DNA from: Amphirosellinia nigrospora
Taxonomy: Eukaryota; Ascomycota; Sordariomycetes; Xylariales; Xylariaceae
DNA length: 64,000 nucleotides
Direction: 5' to 3'
NCBI GenBank assembly: GCA_004123355.1
Contig: SCHM01000001.1
Location: 12,410,193-12,474,192, forward strand
Positions 40,902-52,324 of this stretch are shown in pieces. The notes under the pieces are model-generated. The model was not told where the DNA came from. It saw only the letters and a program-made list of their open reading frames with translations, and searched no databases. A program made the translations under genes and the position numbers. How positions within the stretch are numbered: position 1 is the stretch's first letter; every line of letters starts with the position of its first letter.

Positions 40902-42187
40902 TTAGTCGTCGTCAGAATCGGATTCAGCTTCTGAGGATGATGAGGAGCTGCTTGACGACGTGTCCTCATTTGCTCCGGCACCTCCATCCTCGTCTTCGTC
41001 CTCATCAGATGAGCCGGAATCGCTGCCGCTACTACTTCCGCTTGAGCTGGTATCAGAGTCGGCATCGCTTTCTGACTCGGATTCCGAGCTAGTGTCTTCC
41101 TCTATGGCTGCAGTCCGGAGTTTCCTCTTCCGCTTGACCCTCTGCCCTGGGCCGTCGTTGAGCTGGAGACGCTTCTCATCATCGGCACTCTGGCCGGACG
41201 GGTTCCCAGCATTGTCTCCCTTCTCCGTAGAAGAGGACTCCCCGCTCGTGGTTGTGGTCGTAGTGGTTTCCGAGCTATCAGTTTCAGAGATCTCGTCAAG
41301 TACCGTCTCTGCCCGCATGCGCTTTACCACGCGCCGCTGCATCTCCATGTCGGTGGTGCGGAGGACGTACTCGACCTCCTCGAAACGTCTCTTTCCGGGT
41401 GACTGTGTTTGGTTTAGGAACATCCTGATCACCTCCTCGTACTCCTTCTGCTTCCGCTCTGCCATCTCCTTGCCCGAGGCGGCGAAGCCCTCGGCGCCTT
41501 GCTCCATGTCCTGGGTCTTGATGCCGTTGGCAAGCTCGCGTAGCCGCGTCCGCACGCCCCCTTGCAGTCCCCGGATGTACTCGTAGAATACGTTGATATC
41601 AGCCGCTGGGATGGTGGTCTCGTCCGCGCCCGCGAACACCTGCTCCAGTAGTTTGGTCTGGTGGTTCTTGTTGAACTTCCAATTCTCCCGCGACGTTTGC
41701 CAAGTCCGTAAGTAGGCAAGCGCGGGCTCTAGGTTAACAGGGGCAGACTTCTTGATTGGCTTTGTAGGAGCCGCATTGACAGCACCCTTCGTGGGCGTTT
41801 GTTTCTGTTGCTTGGTCTTCACCGATGATGGAGTCTGCGGCTCGGCAGTGTCCGCGGCGAAGGACACCGACTTTGCTTTCTTGGGTGTCTGGTGAGAGGA
41901 GGTCTGGTCCTGCCACTTGTCCTGCTTTACCCTTTTGGCGGCGTGGTCTAATGCAGGGGCGCCGCCAGAGGCTCTTCTCTTCGCATTGGGGTAGAGCCAG
42001 CAAGGCGTGTCCGGTTGTTGGGCACTGATGAGGGAATGCTTGTAGTGGTGGTACTGGTGCCGGTGGTGGGATGGTGGGTAACGTCATGGCTTTGTCCCTC
42101 AGATGCAGGTTTGAGCTTGAGGCCCAATCGCTTCCAGGCCGGCACTCGCTGCGTTGGCGCGTCCCCAGTGGAGTGAAAAGACGACAT
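40902..42187 (-). CDS. WKF-domain protein (C7orf50 homologue)
   Basis: This matches the small eukaryotic WKF-domain family (human C7orf50), reported as nucleolar. It has a single exon of 428 residues after one base is restored near 42004-42014. The start MSSFHSTGDAPTQRV is chosen over an in-frame upstream Met (42226) because it lies nearer the conserved PAWKRLGLKLK. Lys-rich linkers (HAAKRVKQDKW, PKKAKSVSF) follow. The domain itself reads LAYLRTWQTSRENWKFNKNH, TKLLEQVF, then INVFYEYIRGLQGGVRTRLR. After VVKRMRAE the last 130 residues are a Ser/Asp/Glu tail with long Ser and acidic runs, as in nucleolar proteins. Neighbour: divergent from SCL1 over 834 bp. Molecular function is unknown. Confidence 0.85.
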
Positions 42188-43021
42188 GGCCAGAAGATTG
42201 GGCAGAGCCTGCCGAGACAGATACACAGGCAGGTGTGCTTGCTATGCGTCAGAAAGACGGAGAGATAGATCTACGCCGAGATTTCCCACACATGAAATAT
42301 TGTGAGATGGTTGCCCCGTTGAAGAGTCTTGACCTTCAATAAGGTAGCGCAGCGGCTGTGAAGAATAACGAATATCACTTCACCACAAGCCCAGGCTCTA
42401 CAGCATGAGAACTAGACTCGTTAGCGCCAATGCAAGATTAGGTATACACGTCGTGTTCTTATACAAAAATAATGACAGCCGCCAATGAAATCGCTAGAAA
42501 GTTTGAGATCCGCCGGAGATCTATCATGAACTGCAGGTTTGGGCTCTGGTATCATTTTTCTCTTCCAACTTTTTAGATAGTGGAGATGCATGCAGGCGAG
42601 GACAAGCACTAGAAGTCGCGAGAAAAGAATTTGCCTTTCTAATCTAAATCTTAATGCATAATACGAGGTAATGATTTTATCCGGGAAAATATTGCCTTAG
42701 GTAATCTGCAGGTGCCCGCAAGGCGCTGGCCTGCCCTTTCTACCTCTACTTAGCTCTTCGTGTGGTCCAAGCTCTTCTCTCAGGCAGCTCAACCGCGTCA
42801 CAGCTTCCCTGTTAATTCAGTAAAGCAGAGGCTCAAGGCCACTTAGCTAGCTCCCTTATCGTCAACACCATATTTGAAAGATCCCCTCTATTCCTTCAAC
42901 CCACCCTGCCACACAGCGAATATCCCTACGCTTCCTCTCTCCAACCTCGACTCTCACGCTATCCCATCTCTTTTTGCGAGCCGCCGCCGAAGTAACACCG
43001 TCTCAATCTCGAGCGTTCATC
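42188..43021. promoter_or_regulatory. shared divergent promoter, WKF gene / SCL1
   Basis: These 834 bp separate the two start codons, so both promoters must lie here. The SCL1 side (about 42880-42990) is strongly C/T-rich, as is common before highly expressed ascomycete genes. I find no GGTGGCAAA proteasome box of the yeast Rpn4 type. Confidence 0.55.
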
Positions 43022-44124
43022 ATGTCGGGTGGTAGGTATTGATTAATTGACTTTCGAGGTTATTATTAGACCAGACGTAGCACTAACGATGATTCTTTTG
43101 ACAACAGGAAGCGCTGGTTACGACCGGCATATCACCATCTTCTCCGAGCAGGGCAGGCTCTATCAAGTCGGTATGTTTCAACGATGTGCAACGACAACGA
43201 CAACCCCTCCATACCAGCCCCCATGCCTATACGACAGACACCTCGAGAGTTGGTGAGAAGAGCGGTGAAAGAGCTGTTTCCACTAACGGACGGGGTATCA
43301 TATAGAATATGCATTCAAAGCGATTACCGCTGCCAATATTATGTCGATAGGCGTTCGGGGTAAGGATTGCGCTGTGGTGCTGTCCCAGAAAAAGGTCCCT
43401 GTAAGTGCCATCAGCCCGCCCAGCTGCTTAGGCCCTCCAATACGTGAGGCTGAAGCTTACTCCGCGCTCCAGGACAAATTGATCGATCCCTCCTCCGTAT
43501 CCCACATTTTCCAGATCTCGCCATCCGTTGGTTGTGTCATGACCGGGTCAATTGCGGATGCCCGCGCATTCGCTCAGCGAGCCCAGGGTGAAGCGGCAGA
43601 GTTCCGCTACAAGTATGGATATGAGATGCCATGCGACGTTCTGGCAAAGCGATTGGCCAACATCAGCCAGGTGTATACCCAGAGGGTATGGTTGTGTCCA
43701 TGCCGCATTATGAGCCTCAATGCTGATATGATGAACAGGCATACATGCGTCCGTATGGTGTTGCGACGACACTAATATCACAGGATGCCGAATTCGGGCC
43801 GCAGTTATTCAAGTGCGATCCCGCAGGTTATTACGTTGGCTACAAGGGCACGGCAGCTGGCCCCAAACAACAAGAGGCGCTAAATCATCTCGAGAAGAAG
43901 CTCAAGAACAAAGACCACGCCGAAGGCAGCTGGGAAGATGTTGTGGAACTAGCTATCACTACGCTTAGCACCGTTCTCAGCATGGATTTCAAGAAGGGTG
44001 AGATAGAGATCGGCATCGTTGGAGGTCCGAGGGCCGACGGCAAGGAAGGACTGAACCCTCCTTCAGAACCCTCACCGAGGACGAGATAGACGACAGACTG
44101 CAGGCTATTGCGGAGAAGGACTAG
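43022..44124 (+). CDS. SCL1: 20S proteasome subunit alpha-1 (alpha type-6)
   Basis: This is an essential structural alpha subunit of the 20S proteasome core (yeast SCL1, human PSMA6). Five exons are 43022-43031, 43108-43170, 43306-43400, 43473-43685 and 43739-44124, with GTAGGT, GTATGT, GTAAGT and GTATGG donors. They give 255 residues, normal for the family. The N-terminal signature [20 protein letters not shown] leads across the splice into [12 protein letters not shown]. The motifs [46 protein letters not shown] and [20 protein letters not shown] follow. One base is missing near 44050-44062: the frame reads [16 protein letters not shown] and stop, while the true ending [20 protein letters not shown] continues in the next frame. 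In a single-copy essential gene this is best explained as a sequence error. Confidence 0.96.
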
Positions 44125-46163
44125 TGGGTTTTCCGCGGCGGCCATAAGGCTGAATCCCCGTTAGTGTAACTGATTCGTCGGCCAAGGGGTTTGTTTTTTT
44201 GCCACCCGTGGCAGCCCTGTCGATATGGGGCTGGATACCATTATATGTATCCCCGTACCTTGTGTGCAATAGCATCATGGCGTCCAATCAGGCTTTAGCA
44301 AGCAATTCGATTTTGACGTGACCCCAGTAATAAGTCGGAACGACTTCGATATATTTACTCACCGCATCTCAACGGGCGTAGTCAGAATGTTCTCACCACA
44401 TCTTATACATGACGAGAGGCAGAGGTTGGTGAGCTGAACTTGGCTTGCCATACGCTCTCTTGGGTTCTCTTGGCCCCCATCTGTGCGCGTGGAACTACCG
44501 CCTAAATTGAGGTATGATAGCATGGAGAGATGGGGCAGCGGCACAAAGTCATGGTAATTATTCAATGAATATTTACCGAACCCAATTGAGACGTCAGTTT
44601 TGGCCAGATTAGGTGCATGAGACTCAGCCGCCAAGTCGTCCCATGACAGTGGGACACCCCTGAACACAAGGGGGTTTAGCATCAGCATGGGCGCGGCGTG
44701 GCATAGGCAGGGATCGTATTTGGACACGACGCCAGAAGACAAACTATGCCATATGCTATATAACAAAGGGTGTACGAATCAAATATAACTTAGTACTCAT
44801 ATCATAGCAGTATCAATGAGGTACTGTTGTAATGAGATTCACGCAGTGCATGGGTAGGGCAGTTGAGTAAGACCCTGGGTTACCAAACTTAAGCGAGGTC
44901 CATACGATGCGGCTTTCTTTTCCGATTTTTTAAATTCTCCGATGCAAGGTCATCATGGCTCGATACTCCCAGGCAGCGTGGGTCATTATTAAGCTATGTC
45001 ATGTCGCAGTGGTGATGATGATGGTGATGATGATGTTGGAGGCAGTATCTCGGTTGTTTATAGAAGCAATGAGACAGGTGTATCTATCGAGGCGGATGCA
45101 GATCAGCATGATGACTGGCAGCTGGGTTGGGTCCAGAGAGAGCGGCTAATGGGCCCCAGCAGTCGCCCCAGCGCCAGTGACAGGGCCCATGTTGCAATAT
45201 AATACCCGTTCAGCTCTGCGCTTTATAGTGGGCTGCCGTGGCTTGGACTCGACTATGCTCTTTCATTGGGTCGACTCTTTCCACACAACTTCGCGATATC
45301 CGTCAGAGTACCCATCCAAACCCTCTGAGCCTCCATTTTCTTTGTCCCATTGCACCTGACAAGCTCGCTCCATCGGGATTAACGTCGTCGTTAGTGGCGC
45401 GCTGAATACCGTGCGGCTTGTTGCTCCTTACGGGAATGACAATGCACATTACCTGCCATGGTTCATTATGGCATTCGTCGTGTGGAGCGCCCGAGGGTCC
45501 CAGGCGTCCGTCGAGGGCCTTGCAGATGAGGCGTCGAAGGCCACGAGATTGGCCCTGGCTAGCGAGTTGAGTCGATGCGGATCGGGGCCTAGTTGTGTCG
45601 CGGAGTAATAAGCGAGGATCTTCGTCCAGCTCTGTTAGGATTTCCCAGGTTTGAGCTTGAAAGTGTTTGTAGGGATGGTGAAGTCGTCAGAAACTCCGAT
45701 TCGATGCCGGCTTGGTATGGGTTATGGTCTCGGGAGCTGGGGTCCGGTGTAGTCTAACGTTCCTTGCATGTCTGTGGAACATCATGGCCCAAGTTGCACG
45801 TCAGGAGTTCGTCGACAATCAAATCTGTCTTAGCCTCAGGATGAACTCAAGCAATAGCAAACAACTTGTACGAGTTTTGGAAAAGTATACAAAAACTGCG
45901 TGTTCTCTTCGAAGTTGCATCGATTCAAGACGAAGTGTCTTCACCAGAGTCCTCATAGCTGTCAGAGAATCTGCAGTAGCCTTGCCGCTCTTTGCTTCAT
46001 TGGCCCCTAAACTTATTGCCGACCTCTTCTCGTCCGTAACCTTTAATACCTATCAAACTGCTATCCTAATTGTTTCTCTTCAGCCTCGGCCTCAGGCATT
46101 TACCGACAATTCCTCCTTTAGTTAATTTGCTGCCATTTCCGTTATTGAAGATAATTATACAAC
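44125..46163. other. gene-poor intergenic stretch
   Basis: No gene is recognised over 2 kb. A minus-strand frame of 135 codons (44766-44359) and a plus-strand frame of 137 codons (45712-46125) have no recognisable motif. A GATGATGGT-type simple repeat lies at 45013-45036. Confidence 0.5.
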
Positions 46164-46977
46164 ATGGACGGATGTAAGTGCGAAGACTATAGACACCCGA
46201 TACTAGTTACCGGAACTTCGAAAACATCGCTAGGGCCATCCCTTTTCTAACCAAAGGTCCCCTTAGTAAACGAATACCGGACAGTACGGGTTGCCGAAGT
46301 TCTCTCCGACTTTCGAACTCTCCAATACTACATCGCGGCCGCGCCGACAGATCCATCCCACAGCGATGATTATTACACAGAGGGTTGGGCAGCACTACGA
46401 CAATGTGCTTTAGACGGCCAACACATCCTGAACTGCGCGGCGGACGTTACAGTACCACATTCACGCGGCGGCGAGGAGGAGCAAGCAAAGGCGGAGCTTA
46501 AGCAGTGCGTTCGACACGATTCTAAGCGCGCAACCAACACACAGACGACTTGATACTAACTGAAAGGCACTCCAGGGTTCTATTAGACGCTATTGCTCGA
46601 AGACATGAAGCGCAGAAGATCTACCTTCGTCAGGCCGCAGCCCAGAGATGGGTTGAGTACCGGGAGCAGGTTCTCCAGGGGCAGCGACCGAATTCCTCGA
46701 ACCGGCGACAACTAAGAGCTTGTGACGAGCAACTTCGAAGTGTATGGTGAACCCCAGTCCCTATCTATCTCAACCTCCGACACGGACCTATCCCTTTGAA
46801 GCACATCCCGCGCCAGATCCCAGCTAACAGTGAACCTAGGAGCTGTCACAAATCGCAGACGAAAGTATCTATCAAGAGCTTCAAGCTTCCGACATGGGCA
46901 TGGGCCGCTGGACGGCCGAAGATCCAAGTCTACGAGCAGTGCAACGCTGGGTACGAGCACGACCACAGACGGCATAA
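46164..46977 (+). CDS. small unrecognised helical protein, four exons
   Basis: I do not recognise the product. Exons 46164-46173, 46267-46504, 46567-46741 and 46840-46977 join without a slip to 186 residues. Splice signals are unusually good: a GTAAGT donor, a consensus TACTAAC branch site at 46554-46560 just before the second acceptor, and GCTAAC before the third. The protein starts MDGLNEYRTVRVAEVLSDFR and goes on TLQYYIAAAPTDPSHSDDYY. It has amphipathic, Gln/Arg-rich helices (RRHEAQKIYLRQAAAQRWVE, DEQLRSELSQIADESIYQEL) and ends AEDPSLRAVQRWVRARPQTA. There is no signal peptide or membrane segment. The agreement of three introns with one continuous frame is strong evidence that it is a real gene. 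Confidence 0.75.
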
Positions 46978-49399
46978 TATCCGCACGGTATCAAGTTTGA
47001 CACAACGCCGAAGAGAATATCCTGCCTTCAACTACCGAAGCGATTAAAAAGCGAACGACGGCCCCTCCGCGAGGGGTTATGAACAAACATTTACACTTCA
47101 GGCTACGAATTTGGGAAGGGATTAGCGACACATGGGTTTGACTTGACATGGAACACGGGACATGACAAAGGGGCAGGTTCCCCAAACAAAATATTACGGA
47201 GGGAGAGAAACGGCTCCAGAACGGGCTTGCGCGGGTGCTCCTGGTTAGCCACAGTCTAGATGACTCGGGCTTGAGCGATTATTGCGCGAGTACAGCAGAT
47301 ACCATCCTAGGAGGCGATATCTGAACGATCAGGAGGCTACCTTGGAAACTGTACAAACATTATCTACGTGTACTGCCTGTACATACCCAAAATAGTAGAT
47401 GTATATACCCACGGTACGACAGAAGATAGCTAGCTAAAAAAACTTACTACGGAACTCCCCATCTACGATCGTCAAGAGAGACTCGCTCATATGCCGTGAA
47501 ACATCGGAGTCTAGGAAAACGTGATACTACGCTAGTTACCTAACTCGTCAGATAATTAGCCCTCTTAACCACCCGCCATCCCGCAACGCCAGTTTAGTTC
47601 CGAAAGATAATACCCCGGCCAAGCTGAGCGGCGAAGAATGTGACTAATCAATCCACTTATAGGGGTCAACCTCCTCCACGACATAGCTCGATGCGAGGCT
47701 AGTGAGGGTTTTGGACGTCAGAGGCTCGTCATGGCGTAACGGTTGGCCCAGAAGGCTGGCACAAGCTCCCCTAGCTTCGGCCACCCTTGACGTGATTCCA
47801 CGACGTGGCTTTCAAAAGTGCAGAAAAGCAAACCGTTTGTGCAACCCAAACTAGAAGGGGAACTGGAAGCAGCAGTAGTCTACCGCGGACCCAGTCCGTC
47901 GGATGAAACATCTTCAGCTTCGCTCCCCCTTGCATACCTTAGGTACGCTACGATAGCCTCTTTTCGAAACTCAAGAAAACGCCTAGTTGTATCTGTAATT
48001 CAATTTGTTTAGCTACCTACTAACGAGGGGAGTCGGTTTGCACAACAACGTCTATACTATGCTAACTTGACTTAGTTGCATGTGTCGGTTTACCAGCTGA
48101 ATACGGCAGACGGTCGTGATAGAGTATGGCGCTAGTCGATCGTGGCATGTTTAGTCCCAAAGCCTCGCCTAATGTTCCTCAGCCCACGCGGCCATATCAC
48201 TGGCTGAAGCGGAAAAAACAAAAATTAACATCGAAACTCATATCCCGCGCGCTAAGAGATTGGCCCTATACCTACACAGCCCAGCCCGGCCAAGTCTGCA
48301 CTAGGTTCGCCAAGACATTCGGTGGGGTTGCCCTATACGGAGTTTAGGAGCCAAAACCAGCCTCGAAAGTCAACGGCCGGCTCCCTCAACTGTGCTTACA
48401 ACAGCTGTAGCGCGATGCTAGTCTAATCCCAAAGACCAAGCGTTCCGTCTTATGGCTAGACTAATAGTTTCGAGTGGCAAATAACTGCACGCGAAGTAAT
48501 TACTAACTACCTAGGTACACGCCTAATCCACAAGACCCATCCACAACGGTACTTTTGACCGTCACCGTTGTGTTTACATAGTAGCTTATTGTAAGTTGAG
48601 ACAACCCTGCATGTTGCTGAAGACTTACAATCAGCTTGGTGGTGACAATTGTTTGTGTAGGTAATTAGACGCTCTTGCCAAACAACATTGAATTGACGAA
48701 CCAGAGCAAGATAATTCCCACTCCCTAGCGGGATTAAAACAATAGATCCTAGATACCTAGGATACAGATACAGTACAATTCACCGACTCCAGGGCTGTGG
48801 CCCGTGGATGCGGGTGGCCCCGATCAGTATAGTACTAGGTGGTGAATTAAATGGGTACGTGGGTAACTCCACTATAAGGTATCCAGAAGTCGGGCCACCA
48901 TAGCCTAATCCCGTTTGACGCAATAATTATATGTCTCGGACAACCTGTGGAAAATATTTTTCAACAAAAGAATCTCTATTGTCAAGCATCACCCTAGAAG
49001 TCTCGTCATACAGTCGTACATACGTACGTGGCAGTCCGCTAAGATCATCTCGTCTGCATGCGAGTGAGGTGAGGCCTCCAGCAGATCAGATTCAACCACC
49101 AAGCCTCAGTCGGTAAGTCCGAATAAACACAACTCCAACCATCCGACATCTTCATTCAACCTTCAGCATGTCTCTACCTACCTGCTTAGTACATGGATCC
49201 ACTCGCATTGTGGGTTGGCGACAGCGAATATCTTATCGCCGTATCCTAATCGCCAACGTCCCCTTGTATTAACTCATTGCTGTTTACGATGTTAGCGTCG
49301 CCATATTGGTCATGTTAAACAACCCCTTTCGTCACTGATCATCATCATCCGCTTAGATCCGTCCTGATTTTCTGTTGACGAGTGAGACTTTCGAGGACA
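46978..49399. other. gene-free intergenic stretch
   Basis: No gene is seen in 2.4 kb. Frames are short and stop-rich on both strands. The last 300 bases are the likely promoter and leader of the RING protein. Confidence 0.6.
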
Positions 49400-50190
49400 A
49401 TGGCAGCCACAGCCATTTGTCAGGTTTGCGAGGATCCTCTCGTCGTCGAAGTCGAGGGTGAGGACGGTGAGGACTCTGGCCCGCAGACTGTCCCAGATGA
49501 TTTGGAACTTACCTGCGGCTGCCATTATCATTGGCAGTGCCTCCTGGACCAATCTTCAGACGTAGCCATATCATTGAAATGTCCGTCTTGTCAATCAACA
49601 TTGGCTGAAAACAGGGCCGGTCCGTCTGCCACGAATTCCTTTTTGCAAGCAACCCCCGGTGTGGCAATTATGACAAGGTACACCAATGAAGGCGGCGTTC
49701 AAGAGGGACTGGACGTATTACCAGCCATAACGGAAGAGGCGTACCTGGAGGCCAATCCCGAGGCTAGGCCAGCTCGCGCCTTCCATGTTATGTGTAGCGA
49801 GGGCGACGTCGACGGTATCGTTGATCTGCTTCGAGACATCAACCAAGGGAACGGGGACGAGCCCGGACCCTCTCCGGCCCAACTCATTCGCTACCAGGAT
49901 CCTCTGGCGAACATGAAGAGTGGTCTTCACCTCGCCATCGAACAGGGAAAGGAGGAGGTCGTCTGGCTGTTGCTTTGGATTGCTTCTCCTCTGCGCACAG
50001 ATGCTTTTCCCGGCCCCCTTCGCGAAATTGCACAAGCAATGGGCCTACAACGGCCAGTCACACCGCCATCTGACGACATCCGCTCTCTCAAGGACGACCG
50101 GGCCGCGCAGCTGAGGCTATTGCGGAAGAACTGGAGGGGCCTTGGGTCGCTCTGCTGCAGGCCAATGTGCTTCACCCCGGTTCATCGTGA
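49400..50190 (+). CDS. RING-type zinc-finger protein with ankyrin-like region
   Basis: This is probably a ubiquitin E3 ligase or a RING-bearing adaptor. It is one exon of 263 residues after restoring a base near 50097-50102 (CGGG). The start chosen is MAATAICQVCEDPL; an in-frame Met six codons earlier is less likely. The RING runs C-x2-C (CQVC), a 27-residue acidic loop, LTCGCHYHWQCLLD, then KCPSC; the fourth ligand is Cys in place of the usual His. An ankyrin-like part follows: RAFHVMCSEGDVDGIVDLLR, then GLHLAIEQGKEEVVWLLLWI. In the corrected frame the C-terminus reads GRAAEAIAEELEGPWVALLQ then ANVLHPGSS. In the uncorrected frame it runs on to 50266. No signal or membrane segment is present. 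Substrate is unknown. Confidence 0.83.
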
Positions 50191-52306
50191 TCAGCACAGT
50201 CGTGTAGGGCGGCGAATACCTTTTACCCCTCCGGTGATTGCCCTCGTTCTCGAAGAAGGGGCTTGAGCGCCGTCATCAGCATCTCCACCTATCAACAGAC
50301 GTAGAACACATACAGTCGGTATGCAAGTTCAAAAAAACAAAAGAACTACAACACTCCTCAATTATCAATTTAGTATGAGCCAAGGGCGTTCGTCTCGTCA
50401 TGCAGGTGCCAATCACCTCCGGTCCTTGATCAACCCTGCAACTGTTCCATTCACCAGCACGATACAACTACGGAAATCTACTACCCAATGTGTTTGTCAT
50501 TCTTGCCGGGGGTGTTCGTCCAAACTTTTGACTATTGAGACATGTTAAGATGCAATGCAACCTTATGAATGTGGTACAGTAATTCTTGGTGGGTAATGGC
50601 CTGTACCCCTGGATCTCCCCGCATTTGACGTATTTCTATCTTTCCCCTTTACAGTCTACTATTTTTCGGTTTTGAGTGTGACGTACAGCCTTTCTACTGG
50701 ACTGCAATAGTCGAATCGTGCACGTCTACGTATCTGGGTATCATTAATCTACTTACTTTCATTACTTTGATGATGAATTGACAAATGTTGGCTGTAAACA
50801 ATCACGCTACCATTGAACTGTGCATAGGAGGTTGGCTGTGTCTTGATCGCATTTCTTCCTTGTCAATTGGGTCCCCGTGTCGGGAACCCAGCGGAGAGGA
50901 GACGGGACGGAGTTCTGCCTCCAGTTTGGAACTATATCCACATATTCCCTGCGTGCCACATGGACACACATGACTTTCTCGTCGCAACTATGTCTTCCCA
51001 ATTGTGGGTTACTCATGTGCAGATGAGGATGTGCTACGGCATGTGCTAAAAAGTCCGAACCGGTTCTATAGAGGTTGGGTCATGGCGTTACGATACCTAC
51101 ATATGCGCGGCATTTCAATAACTTGCAACTAGCGTAGACTCTGCGCTCGGTGCACCATTTCCCCTCACGTTCATGCACGTCTCTCTAAGAGGGTGCAGAA
51201 TTGGGAAGAAGGTTGGTCTGCTTTTGTCTGACCCCTGGCTGTGTCGTTCCCTGTTGGATTAACGGTATCTGCGGCGTGCTGCAAATGTGACGAACGCTGC
51301 TTTTGACTCCTTGGTGAGTAAGTAGTAAAAGTGCCTTGGTCCTGCGTTGTGGAGTGCATATTACTACCCTCATCTCTATCCATCTGGACTGTAGTAGGTA
51401 GGATGTGTATACCTTGTTGGAACTAATGTGTAACACAGACACACACTCGCCCCGTGGCGTATTTACCCGGCTTTAAATGGTCGCGGAGAAAAACCGCTGG
51501 CCTGGTTGGTCACTGGGCTAGGTGTGTGAACTGACAGTCGTTGGTCTTATCTCACTGCGAATAGATGAGTAGGGGGCCAAGAGTTTCACCACGTCCTTGT
51601 TCTAGGAATGCGCTCCAGCAATGTTACGGAGACGGCGTCCTGTAACGAGGTTACGCCGGATGGGCCAGCGGACTACTGCAGGAATGGTCAGTTTTCCCCA
51701 TGGGCTCGGACTCGAGGCCGGCAAGATTTGCATGGCAACTAACGAATTCGAGCAGGTAGACCGACGTATGCGGAGATCGGGATCAGGACTTGTGTAAAGC
51801 CCATAGCCTCACCGCCATCGAGGTGGGCACGTCTTTGTCCCGTCCTCTAATTTCACATGTCCGTGTCTTCCTCCTCCTCACCAGGTACGCTCCAGGTGGC
51901 ATGGGAAAATCTGGGGGCTGGAAAGTTTGCTTGCTTGCTTGGTCTCTGCCGCTTTAATGCAAGCACTTCCGCACAGACGATGCGGTATCTGCAAGCACTT
52001 TAAGAGCCCCAGGTGCTACACTCTCTCGACTACTGGTGCTGCTGCCCGTCATGCAAGCACTTTAGCTACGAAACCGGACGAAAGAGCGTGTTGTAGCGAC
52101 GTTGATGGAACTAGAAGAACCCTTACCGTGTGATCCCAAGCCGCGCACCCCGCCGCTCCCCTGTCCTTTGATCCCCGTGATCGACTTCCCCGTCTGTGCT
52201 CTGCGTCCCGGGCCTGGAGGTTACTGTTCGTGCCGTGTCTGGTATGGGGGAATTTCCCGCGTCGCCCTTTCTCCTTGAATTGCACGAACGGGGCGGGCGG
52301 ACGAGC

Positions 52307-52324
52307 GGGACGGGACGGGATGGG
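52307..52324 (+). other. G-quadruplex-type motif
   Basis: Four GGG runs with two-base loops (GGGACGGGACGGGATGGG) fit the G3+N1-7 pattern with very short loops, and are preceded by more G runs. It lies in gene-free DNA. Confidence 0.6.

Noticed and set aside
40960-41586. 208-codon plus-strand frame rich in Ser and Leu
   Set aside because: It is the antisense of the acidic Ser-rich tail of the WKF protein.
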